From Accumulibacter sp. (GTDB taxonomy: Bacteria; Pseudomonadota; Gammaproteobacteria; Burkholderiales; Rhodocyclaceae), in assembly GCA_031264825.1 (NCBI GenBank), contig JAISDL010000074.1, positions 1 through 7,042 on the forward strand: 7,042 nt of DNA, in the 5' to 3' direction. The first letter of the stretch is position 1; every line of letters starts with the position of its first letter. This document shows positions 1 to 5,078 of the stretch, one piece after another. Made by a program: the position numbers and the translations under genes. The notes under the pieces are model-generated. The model was not told the DNA's origin. It worked only from the letters and a program-made list of their open reading frames with translations, and did no database searches.

Positions 1-386
1 TGGAAGGATCGGAGGCGCCGGAAGGATCGGAGGCGCCGGAAGGATCGGAGGCGCCGGAAGGATCGGAGGCGCCGGAAGGATCGGAGGCGCTGGAGGGATC
101 GGAGGCGCTGGAAGTACCGGAGGCGCTGGAAGGATCGGAGGCGCCGGAAGGATCGGAGGCGTCGGAAGGGTCGGAGGCGCCGGTGGTCTTGCGAATCCGG
201 GAGGGTTCGACGGCGGCGAGGGCGAATGCGCGCGTTACGTTTGGTCCGCCGGAAAACGTCGTCGGCAAGCGCGCGGCCTTGCCCGACGCGGCGGAGGTCG
301 ACCGCGAAACGATCACGCGCCCGGTTCTGACGACGACGGGTTACGTGCTTCCGCGCAGGCGGAACGTCGTCGGGAGGGCGCGCTGA
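1..386 (+). CDS. 3' end of unrecognised protein with EGSEAP hexapeptide repeats (partial)
   Basis: I do not recognise this gene. Its frame is open from the left edge (first full codon at position 3) to a TGA at 384-386, giving 127 visible residues, so the start lies outside the window. A GTG at 183 could be taken as a start, but the upstream frame is open and repetitive, so that would be an artefact. The first 60 residues are ten acidic hexapeptide units (consensus EGSEAP). The last 67 are a mixed, basic tail ending in VLPRRRNVVGRAR. The frame choice rests on G/C-rich third positions and ordinary codon use after the array. Another plus frame (GRIGGA repeats) is also open, so the frame is likely but not proven. 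The stop overlaps an ATG (TGATG), as in coupled phage or operon genes. The acidic proline-containing repeats suggest a flexible linker or surface-exposed tail. Phage-protein origin is only a guess. Confidence 0.55.
   Translation, partial: EGSEAPEGSEAPEGSEAPEGSEAPEGSEALEGSEALEVPEALEGSEAPEGSEASEGSEAPVVLRIREGSTAARANARVTFGPPENVVGKRAALPDAAEVDRETITRPVLTTTGYVLPRRRNVVGRAR
3..182 (+). repeat. 18-bp in-frame tandem repeat, ten units
   Basis: Ten head-to-tail 18-base units, consensus GAAGGATCGGAGGCGCCG, run without spacers and continue to the left edge. The first four are identical, including at synonymous positions. Unit 5 differs only in the last codon (CTG), and units 6-10 carry a few changes. Unit 7 is the most diverged (EVPEAL) and unit 9 ends in Ser. 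All changes are substitutions and none shifts the frame. Near-identity at silent sites points to recent expansion by slippage or unequal crossing-over. Confidence 0.93.
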
Positions 387-474
387 TGTGCGGCGGCGGG
401 AGTACGCCGAAGGTCGTCGAGCGCGACCCGCTGCGCGCGACCTTGCCTGGCGGCGTATCTCGTAGCTTGAGGAG

Positions 475-517
475 CGGCGTGTTCGCCGTGTCGCGGCACG
501 GCGCGCGCCGGTTTTTT
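475..517 (+). terminator. Rho-independent terminator-like hairpin, rightward
   Basis: A two-part stem is visible: CGGCG (475-479) with CGCCG (506-510), enclosing CGCCGTG (484-490) with CACGGCG (497-503) around a six-base loop. One G and then six T (512-517) follow. It lies about 90 bases after the stop of the repeat gene and would stop transcription before it runs antisense into the tRNA gene. Confidence 0.5.
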
Positions 518-523
518 CGGACG

Positions 524-562
524 AAAAAAAACCGGAACCCTTGTCTCTGGCAGAGTTTCCGG
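524..562 (-). terminator. Terminator of the tRNA-Ala gene
   Basis: On the minus strand CCGGAA (562-557) pairs with TTCCGG (537-532), with an extra C-G pair possible across a bulged A, and eight T follow directly (531-524). It begins 25 bases after the tRNA 3' end. The T8 tract abuts the T6 tract of the opposing terminator, so the two face each other. CCGG-T6-CGGACG-A8-CCGG is itself an inverted repeat. Confidence 0.75.
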
Positions 563-586
563 CCTGTAGCATTACGGACAGTAAAG

Positions 587-662
587 TGGTGGAGACGGGC
601 GGGATCGAACCGCCGACCTATTGATTGCGAACCAATCGCTCTCCCAGCTGAGCTACGCCCCC
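587..662 (-). tRNA. tRNA-Ala (anticodon CGC)
   Basis: Read on the minus strand, this 76-base cloverleaf has every arm: acceptor GGGGGCG with CGTCTCC, D stem GCTC/GAGC, anticodon stem ATTGG/TCAAT (one G-U pair), loop TTCGCAA with anticodon CGC, T stem GGCGG/CCGCC with loop TTCGATC, A73 and an encoded CCA end. The acceptor carries the G3-U70 wobble pair, the classic identity element read by alanyl-tRNA synthetase, which confirms alanine. The CGC anticodon reads GCG, a very frequent alanine codon in the genes of this window. Its own promoter and terminator flank it, so it is a single-gene transcription unit. Its 3' end faces the left-edge region. Confidence 0.97.
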
Positions 663-675
663 ACGAAGAACGTGA

Positions 676-704
676 ATTCTACGCGGCCGTTCCCTTGCCG
701 TCAA
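676..704 (-). promoter_or_regulatory. Sigma-70 promoter of the tRNA-Ala gene
   Basis: The minus strand carries TTGACG (704-699), a 17-base spacer and TAGAAT (681-676). Both hexamers are 5/6 to consensus with ideal spacing. Transcription would start around 669, a few bases before the mature tRNA 5' end at 662, as expected for a short tRNA leader. Confidence 0.82.
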
Positions 705-712
705 TGACCGTG

Positions 713-753
713 AAAACCGAAAAGCCGGCCCCCACTTCCCTCTCTTCGGTTTT
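713..753. other. 9-bp inverted repeat upstream of the tRNA promoter
   Basis: AAAACCGAA (713-721) and TTCGGTTTT (745-753) form a perfect 9-bp stem around a 23-base GC-rich loop. On the plus strand the T run extends to 755. It lies nine bases upstream of the tRNA -35 hexamer, between the HU terminator and the tRNA promoter. It may be a backup terminator insulating the tRNA gene from HU read-through. The long loop makes this uncertain. Confidence 0.4.
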
Positions 754-796
754 TTCGGTGCGGCTCGTGGTCAGGCGGAGAATTGCGAACGATTTG

Positions 797-825
797 GAAG
801 GATTCGAAGGATTCAAACGATCCTT
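797..825. repeat. Short tandem repeat with adjoining hairpin
   Basis: GAAGGATTC occurs twice in direct tandem (797-805, 806-814). The second copy starts a 6-bp inverted repeat, AAGGAT (807-812) with ATCCTT (820-825). It lies between the HU terminator and the tRNA unit, with no gene around it. No role is evident. Confidence 0.4.
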
Positions 826-852
826 TTCCCAGCGGTTTCGAAGCGTCGGAAT

Positions 853-882
853 AAAAAGGGTCCATCCGGCGACAGGCCCTTT
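853..882 (-). terminator. Terminator of the HU gene
   Basis: On the minus strand AAAGGG (882-877) pairs with CCCTTT (860-855), continued by CC/GG across a one-base bulge, and a run of five T ends at 853. It lies about 35 bases after the HU stop codon, the usual place for an intrinsic terminator. Confidence 0.65.
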
Positions 883-916
883 CCCAAATGAATCAGGAAG
901 CCCGAAGTCGGAAAAA

Positions 917-1213
917 TTATTTCTTTTTCTTTCCTTTGACGGCGGCGACGGCTTTTTTGAAAGTCGCACCCGCGGAAAACCTCGGAACGGTCGTTGCGGG
1001 AATCTTGAGCTTTTCTTTCGTCTTGGGGTTTCTTCCTTCGCGGGCGGCGCGGTACGCGGATTTGAACGAACCGAAGCCGACGAGGCTTACGCCGTCTCCT
1101 CTGACCACGGCTTGTACGATAGTGTCTACGACAGCGTCCAAGGCTTTTCCGGCCGCCGCTTTGGATAGGTCGGTCTTGTCGGCGATCGCTTCAATCAGCT
1201 CAGCTTTGTTCAT
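917..1213 (-). CDS. hup: HU-family nucleoid DNA-binding protein
   Basis: This is a small histone-like protein that bends and compacts DNA as a dimer in the nucleoid. It has 98 residues. The N-terminal helical dimerisation part begins MNKAELIEAIADKT. The family signature GFGSFKSAYRAAREGRNPKT spans 46-65, with the RNP tip of the DNA-clasping beta arm at 61-63 (Pro63 is the intercalating proline). The C-terminal part, VPRFSAGATFKKAV (76-89), is typical of the family. HU proteins are usually about 90 residues; the extra end here is a lysine tail (GKKKK). The ATG is supported by AGGAG at 1223-1219, five bases upstream. The gene has its own predicted promoter and terminator and follows uvrA on the same strand without sharing an obvious transcript. 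The arm sequence fits HU better than IHF, though I cannot say which HU paralogue it is. Confidence 0.95.
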   Translation of the reverse strand: MNKAELIEAIADKTDLSKAAAGKALDAVVDTIVQAVVRGDGVSLVGFGSFKSAYRAAREGRNPKTKEKLKIPATTVPRFSAGATFKKAVAAVKGKKKK

Positions 1214-1235
1214 TTTCTCTCCTGTGTGTTGATGA

Positions 1236-1250
1236 TGGAAAAAATTTCCA
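1236..1250 (-). promoter_or_regulatory. Perfect inverted repeat in the HU leader
   Basis: TGGAAA and TTTCCA are separated by three bases on either strand. In the predicted HU mRNA this would be a hairpin with a UUU loop close to the 5' end, 13 bases before the AGGAG ribosome site. It could stabilise the 5' end or act as a DNA operator. The dyad is seen; a function is inferred. Confidence 0.45.
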
Positions 1251-1262
1251 GACCCGGCCGCA

Positions 1263-1291
1263 ATTCTTACATTTTGCGTTTCTGCTGTGAA
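1263..1291 (-). promoter_or_regulatory. Candidate promoter of the HU gene
   Basis: The minus strand has TTCACA (1291-1286, 5/6 to consensus), a 17-base spacer and AAGAAT (1268-1263) with a TGT extended -10 element just before it. The -10 is weak. Transcription would begin near 1256, giving a leader of about 43 bases that includes the hairpin and the AGGAG. Confidence 0.35.
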
Positions 1292-1313
1292 GAGGGGGAG
1301 GGGTCGAATTTGT

Positions 1314-1339
1314 AAAAAAAGTCATGAAAATGGTTTCAT
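1314..1339 (-). terminator. Candidate uvrA terminator
   Basis: On the minus strand ATGAAA (1339-1334) and TTTCAT (1329-1324) form a 6-bp stem with a four-base loop, followed by GAC and seven T (1320-1314). It is about 50 bases past the uvrA stop and ahead of the HU promoter. The stem is AT-rich, so termination may be partial. Confidence 0.5.
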
Positions 1340-1390
1340 TCTTTCCCAAACCGTCCCCGTCGGCACCGCCTTGCGTGAGGGTCTTGGGCT

Positions 1391-4249
1391 TTACTGTGCG
1401 CATGCTTTGGCTTTCCTTCGGGAGGGCTTTGACCGCGCAAGCAGAGGTTTCAGGAAATGCCCCGTATAGCTCCCAAGGTCGTCGGCGACCGTTTTCGGCG
1501 TCCCGGCGACGAGGACTCTGCCACCGCCGTCGCCGCCTTCAGGGCCGAGGTCGACGATCCAGTCGGCGGTTTTGATGACGTCGAGGTTGTGTTCGATGAC
1601 GACGACCGTATTCCCCTGGTCGGTGAGCCGATGAAGCACGTCGAGCAGCATCGCGATATCCTGGAAATGCAGGCCGGTCGTCGGTTCGTCGAGGATGTAG
1701 AGCGTGCGACCCGTGTCGCGTTTGGAAAGTTCGAGCGCGAGCTTGACGCGCTGCGCTTCGCCGCCCGAGAGCGTCGTCGCCGATTGTCCGAGCGTGATAT
1801 ACGAGAGTCCGACGTCGACGAGCGTTTGCAGCTTGCGCGCGATCGCGGGGACGGCGTCGAAGAATTCGCGCGCCTGTTCGACCGTCATTTGCAGGATGTC
1901 GTGGATGTTTTTTTCCTTGTACCGGATTTCGAGCGTTTCGCGGTTGTAGCGCTTGCCGTGGCAGACGTCGCAGGAGATATAGATGTCGGGCAGGAAGTGC
2001 ATTTCGACCTTGATCACGCCGTCGCCCTGGCAGGCTTCGCAGCGCCCGCCCTTGACGTTGAACGAGAAGCGCCCGGGACTGTAGCCCCTCGATCGCGCCT
2101 CCGGGACGCCGGAAAAGAGTTCGCGGATCGGTGTCAGGAGACCTGTATAGGTCGCGGGGTTCGAGCGCGGCGTCCGCCCGATCGGCGACTGGTCGACGCT
2201 GATGACCTTGTCGAAGTGGTCGAGGCCGACGATTTCGTCGTGTTCGGCGACGTCCGTCGACGAGGCGTAGAGGTGCCTTGCGGCAGCCGCGTAGAGCGTG
2301 TCGTTGACGAGCGTCGATTTGCCCGAACCCGAAACGCCGGTGACGCAGGTAAGGAGTCCGACCGGAACTTCGACCGTCACATTTTTGAGGTTGTTGCCGC
2401 GTGCGCCGACGATTTTCAGGAAACGCGCCGGGTCGGGGCGGCGGGTTTTCCCGGGCATTTCGACCCGGCGGCGTCCGGCGAGATAGTCGCCGGTGAGCGA
2501 CGCCGGGGCGGACTCGATACGCTCCGGCGTCCCCTCGGCGACGACGAAGCCGCCGTGGACTCCCGCGCCGGGGCCGATGTCGACGACGTGGTCGGCGCTT
2601 CGGATCGCGTCCTCGTCGTGCTCGACGACGATGACGGTGTTTCCGATGTCGCGCAGGTGGCGCAGTGTTTTCAAGAGACGGTGATTGTCGCGCTGGTGCA
2701 GGCCGATCGACGGTTCGTCGAGCACGTACATGACGCCGGTCAAACCCGAACCGATTTGCGAGGCGAGCCGGATGCGCTGCGCTTCGCCGCCCGAGAGCGT
2801 TTCGGCCGAACGGTCGAGCGAGAGGTAGTCGAGGCCGACGTCGATCAGAAATTGCAGGCGCCCCGTGATCTCCTTCAGCACTTTTTCGGCGATCTCTTTT
2901 TTGTTTCCGGCAAGTTCGAGTTCGAGAAAGTAGTCGCGCGCCCGCGCGAGCGGGAGGCGGTTGATTTCGTGGAGCGTCAGCGCCTGCGCGCCGGACCCGA
3001 TGCGGACGTGGCGCGCGTCCTTGCCGAGGCGCGCGCCGCCGCACGCCGGACACGGCGTCGTGCTGATGAGTTTGGCGAGTTCCTCGCGCGCGGCGGGCGA
3101 GTCGGTCTCGCGGTAACGGCGCTCGAAATTGCGGACGATCCCCTCGAAGGGATGCGTGCGGTAGGCGCTGAAATAACGAAAGCGGATCGGCTCTTCGCCC
3201 GAACCGTAAAGCAGAATCTCCCGGATGCGATCGGGGAGTTCGCAAAACGGCGTATCGAGGTCGAAACGATAATGCGCGGCGATCGCGCGGAGCAACTGGA
3301 GGGTGAAGTGATTGTCCCAGCCGCGTATCGCGCCCGCCTTCAGGGAAAGGTCGGGGCGGGTCACGATCCGTTTGGCGTCGAAGAACTCGATGACGCCGAG
3401 GCCGTCGCATTCCGGGCACGCGCCGATCGGGTTGTTGAACGAGAAAATCCGGGGTTCGAGTTCGGGCAGGGAATACGAGCACAGCGGACACGCGAACTTC
3501 GCCGAAAAAACGTGCTCCTTCCCGGAGTCCATTTCGCACGCGACCGCGCGACCGTCGGCGTGGCGCAGCGCGGTTTCGAAGGATTCGGCGAGGCGCTGGC
3601 GCATGTCTTCGCGGATTCTCAGGCGGTCGACGACGATATCGACGTCGTGCTTTTTCGTCTTGGCGAGTTTCGGCAGCGCGTCGATCTCGTGGATTTGCCC
3701 GTCGATGCGCAGGCGCGAAAACCCCTGCGCGCGCAAGTCGGCGAAAAAGTCGGCGTGTTCGCCCTTTCTGCCGACGACGACGGGCGAAACGATCATCAGC
3801 TTCGTTTCAAGAGGCAGCGCGAGCACGTGGTCGACCATCTGCGAGATCGTCTGAGATTCGAGCGGCAGGTCGTGGTCGGGGCAATGCGGCGTTCCGGCGC
3901 GCGCGAACAAGAGGCGCAAATAGTCGTGAATCTCGGTGACCGTCCCGACCGTCGAACGCGGGTTGTGGCTCGTCGCCTTCTGCTCGATCGAAATCGCCGG
4001 CGAAAGCCCTTCGACGAGGTCGACGTCGGGTTTGTCCATGCGCTGCAAGAACTGCCGCGCGTACGCGGAAAGCGACTCGACGTAGCGCCGCTGCCCCTCG
4101 GCGTAGAGCGTGTCGAACGCGAGCGAAGACTTTCCCGAACCCGAAAGCCCGGTGACGACGATCAGCCGGTCGCGGGGCAGATCGAGGTCGATGTTTTTCA
4201 GATTGTGCGTACGCGCACCGCGAATCCGTATCAGGTGTCGCTCGTCCAT
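1391..4249 (-). CDS. uvrA: UvrABC excinuclease subunit A
   Basis: UvrA is the damage-recognition ATPase of nucleotide excision repair. As a dimer it scans DNA, loads UvrB at bulky lesions and leaves. The 952 residues match the usual length (about 940) and all modules are intact. First ABC half: Walker A GLSGSGKS at 34-41, signature LSGGE at 485-489, Walker B VLDEPSIG at 509-516. Second half: Walker A GVSGSGKS at 638-645, signature LSGGE at 827-831, Walker B ILDEPTTG at 852-859. Zinc-binding cysteine pairs are at 254/257 with 278/281 and at 737/740 with 760/763; a further CPAC is at 400-403. The C terminus is a short basic tail. The start is set by the family N terminus (HLIRIRGARTHNLKNI). No good Shine-Dalgarno precedes it, and the predicted leader is only about 14 bases. 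No LexA box of CTGT-N8-ACAG form is visible upstream. The large open frame on the opposite strand is a codon-bias shadow. Confidence 0.99.
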   Translation of the reverse strand: MDERHLIRIRGARTHNLKNIDLDLPRDRLIVVTGLSGSGKSSLAFDTLYAEGQRRYVESLSAYARQFLQRMDKPDVDLVEGLSPAISIEQKATSHNPRSTVGTVTEIHDYLRLLFARAGTPHCPDHDLPLESQTISQMVDHVLALPLETKLMIVSPVVVGRKGEHADFFADLRAQGFSRLRIDGQIHEIDALPKLAKTKKHDVDIVVDRLRIREDMRQRLAESFETALRHADGRAVACEMDSGKEHVFSAKFACPLCSYSLPELEPRIFSFNNPIGACPECDGLGVIEFFDAKRIVTRPDLSLKAGAIRGWDNHFTLQLLRAIAAHYRFDLDTPFCELPDRIREILLYGSGEEPIRFRYFSAYRTHPFEGIVRNFERRYRETDSPAAREELAKLISTTPCPACGGARLGKDARHVRIGSGAQALTLHEINRLPLARARDYFLELELAGNKKEIAEKVLKEITGRLQFLIDVGLDYLSLDRSAETLSGGEAQRIRLASQIGSGLTGVMYVLDEPSIGLHQRDNHRLLKTLRHLRDIGNTVIVVEHDEDAIRSADHVVDIGPGAGVHGGFVVAEGTPERIESAPASLTGDYLAGRRRVEMPGKTRRPDPARFLKIVGARGNNLKNVTVEVPVGLLTCVTGVSGSGKSTLVNDTLYAAAARHLYASSTDVAEHDEIVGLDHFDKVISVDQSPIGRTPRSNPATYTGLLTPIRELFSGVPEARSRGYSPGRFSFNVKGGRCEACQGDGVIKVEMHFLPDIYISCDVCHGKRYNRETLEIRYKEKNIHDILQMTVEQAREFFDAVPAIARKLQTLVDVGLSYITLGQSATTLSGGEAQRVKLALELSKRDTGRTLYILDEPTTGLHFQDIAMLLDVLHRLTDQGNTVVVIEHNLDVIKTADWIVDLGPEGGDGGGRVLVAGTPKTVADDLGSYTGHFLKPLLARSKPSRRKAKACAQ

Positions 4250-4269
4250 TGCGATGATGTTTCGGGGGA

Positions 4270-4297
4270 TTTATAAACGTGGATTCAGTTTCTTCAA
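4270..4297 (-). promoter_or_regulatory. Candidate uvrA promoter
   Basis: The minus strand has TTGAAG (4297-4292), a 16-base spacer and TATAAA (4275-4270, 5/6 to consensus). Transcription would start near 4263, leaving a leader of about 14 bases without a clear ribosome site. Confidence 0.5.
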
Positions 4298-4308
4298 GAT
4301 ACAAAACA

Positions 4309-4337
4309 CCGCGGGGGATTCATGAAATCCCCGGCGG
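4309..4337. other. Imperfect inverted repeat in the divergent intergenic region
   Basis: GGGGATT (4314-4320) and AATCCCC (4326-4332) form a perfect 7-bp stem with loop CATGA. The flanking CCGC and GGCGG can extend it with single-base bulges. It lies upstream of the uvrA -35 hexamer and has no proper T tract on either side. CGGGGGAT also recurs as a direct copy at 4263-4270 and 4312-4319. It may be an operator or a random dyad. Confidence 0.4.
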
Positions 4338-4460
4338 GCGTTTTGAATTCCGGTCGTCTTCAGGGACGCAAGTGTAGCGTATTTTCAGGCCGTCCTGACG
4401 CTTATCGGCCTTTGCGACGGGCGATTCGTGACGATCGCATCGCCGGCGCGCTCCTGCGCC

Positions 4461-4478
4461 GTAAAGGACGCCATTTAC
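4461..4478. promoter_or_regulatory. GTAAA-N8-TTTAC dyad over the peptidase promoter
   Basis: A symmetrical pair, GTAAA at 4461-4465 and TTTAC at 4474-4478, overlaps the predicted -35 element of the downstream gene. The half-site spacing of 13 bases is close to one and a quarter helical turns. The arms are short, so the repressor-site reading is tentative. Confidence 0.3.
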
Positions 4479-4502
4479 AAAGCACGAAAATTGCTTTAGG
4501 AT
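4474..4502 (+). promoter_or_regulatory. Candidate promoter of the NlpC/P60 gene
   Basis: TTTACA (4474-4479, 5/6 to consensus), a 17-base spacer and TAGGAT (4497-4502) are seen. Transcription would start around 4509, only a few bases before the ATG at 4512, so the transcript would be nearly leaderless. In that case the AGGA at 4498-4501 lies within the -10 and could not serve as a ribosome site. Confidence 0.45.
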
Positions 4503-4511
4503 TCGACCCCC

Positions 4512-5039
4512 ATGATTCACGCCAAATATCTGATCATGTTCTTCTTCTCGCTCGTCTGCGTTTTCGGCGGCGTTTCCCGCATCGCGGCCGAGGAGATTCC
4601 GGAAGTTCCCGACGAGCTGGCTTTGCTGCTCGAACGCTATACGGACAAGTCCGACGAACTCATTCGCGCGTCGATCAAGCACGTCAACACCGACTACCGT
4701 TACGGCGGCGCGTCGCCGGAAGAGGGCTTCGATTGCAGCGGCTTCGTCCAGTGGGTCTTCAAAGAAGCGGTCGGGAAGGAACTGCCGCGCACCGCGAAGG
4801 CGCAGAGCCGGTTCGGGCGTGCCGTTCGTCGGAACGAACTCGAACCCGGAGACCTCATCTTCTTCAATACCTTGCGCCGCGCGTTCTCGCACGTCGGAAT
4901 CTACGTCGGCAAGGGGCATTTCATCCATTCGCCGAGAACCGGCGCAAAAATCCGCGTCGACGACATGCGGGGGAAGTACTGGTCGCAGCGCTTCAGCGGC
5001 GCCCGGCGGGTCGTCGAGAACACCTTCCCGCGTAGTTGA
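4512..5039 (+). CDS. Secreted NlpC/P60 peptidoglycan endopeptidase
   Basis: This is a 175-residue cysteine peptidase of the NlpC/P60 family, which cuts peptide stems or cross-links of peptidoglycan in the periplasm. Residues 1-26 form a signal peptide (short polar start, hydrophobic run IMFFFSLVCVFGGV, likely cleavage after IAA at 24-26). Cys16 is not in a proper lipobox, so a soluble rather than lipid-anchored protein is likely, unlike E. coli NlpC or MepS. The catalytic domain starts near 50. Cys75 lies in FDCSGFVQW, His127 in SHVGIYVG and His139 in FIHSP, with spacing like that of MepS. EPGDLIFF (111-118) is another family motif. No SH3b or LysM domain is present. AGGA lies 10 bases before the ATG, a little far. 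The gene diverges from uvrA and is followed after 39 bases by aat with no terminator between, so the two are probably co-transcribed. The exact bond cut cannot be told from sequence. Confidence 0.93.
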   Translation: MIHAKYLIMFFFSLVCVFGGVSRIAAEEIPEVPDELALLLERYTDKSDELIRASIKHVNTDYRYGGASPEEGFDCSGFVQWVFKEAVGKELPRTAKAQSRFGRAVRRNELEPGDLIFFNTLRRAFSHVGIYVGKGHFIHSPRTGAKIRVDDMRGKYWSQRFSGARRVVENTFPRS

Positions 5040-5060
5040 CGCTTTCCCAAAAGGCGCTTT

Positions 5061-5074
5061 TCGGTTCGAACCGA
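5061..5074. promoter_or_regulatory. 14-base perfect palindrome before the aat start codon
   Basis: TCGGTTCGAACCGA is fully self-complementary and ends four bases before the aat ATG (5079). As RNA it folds to a 5-bp stem with a UCGA loop, exactly where the ribosome site should be; no Shine-Dalgarno is seen nearer than AAAAGG around 5049-5054. Another small inverted repeat, AAAAG-GCG-CTTTT (5049-5061), adjoins it. It could modulate aat translation or bind a protein. Confidence 0.55.
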
Positions 5075-5078
5075 CGCC

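Noticed and set aside
3..182. CRISPR array at the left edge
   Set aside because: The 18-base units are directly adjacent with no spacers, keep a reading frame and lack dyad structure. This is a coding tandem repeat.
791..830. Similarity between GGAAGGATTCG here and GGAAGGATCGG of the left array
   Set aside because: It is a short, imperfect match of about ten bases, non-coding on this side; chance is sufficient.
386..1168. A 260-codon plus-strand frame after the repeat gene
   Set aside because: It runs through a terminator, antisense across a complete tRNA gene and across most of the HU gene. Only its first residues deserve a look, as noted in the findings.
1457..4276. A 939-codon open frame antisense to uvrA
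   Set aside because: It mirrors almost the whole of uvrA in a GC-rich genome with strong codon bias. The translation is low-complexity (Arg/Asp/Val-rich) with no recognisable domain, while the minus strand encodes an intact UvrA.
4360..4398. TCAGGGACG / CGTCCTGA inverted repeat as a small RNA or riboswitch
   Set aside because: It is one bulged 8-bp stem with a 22-base loop and no further structure or terminator.
4322..5035. 237-codon plus-strand frame overlapping the NlpC/P60 gene
   Set aside because: It is arginine-rich and out of frame with the clear peptidase, and the part before 4512 has no ribosome site or domain.
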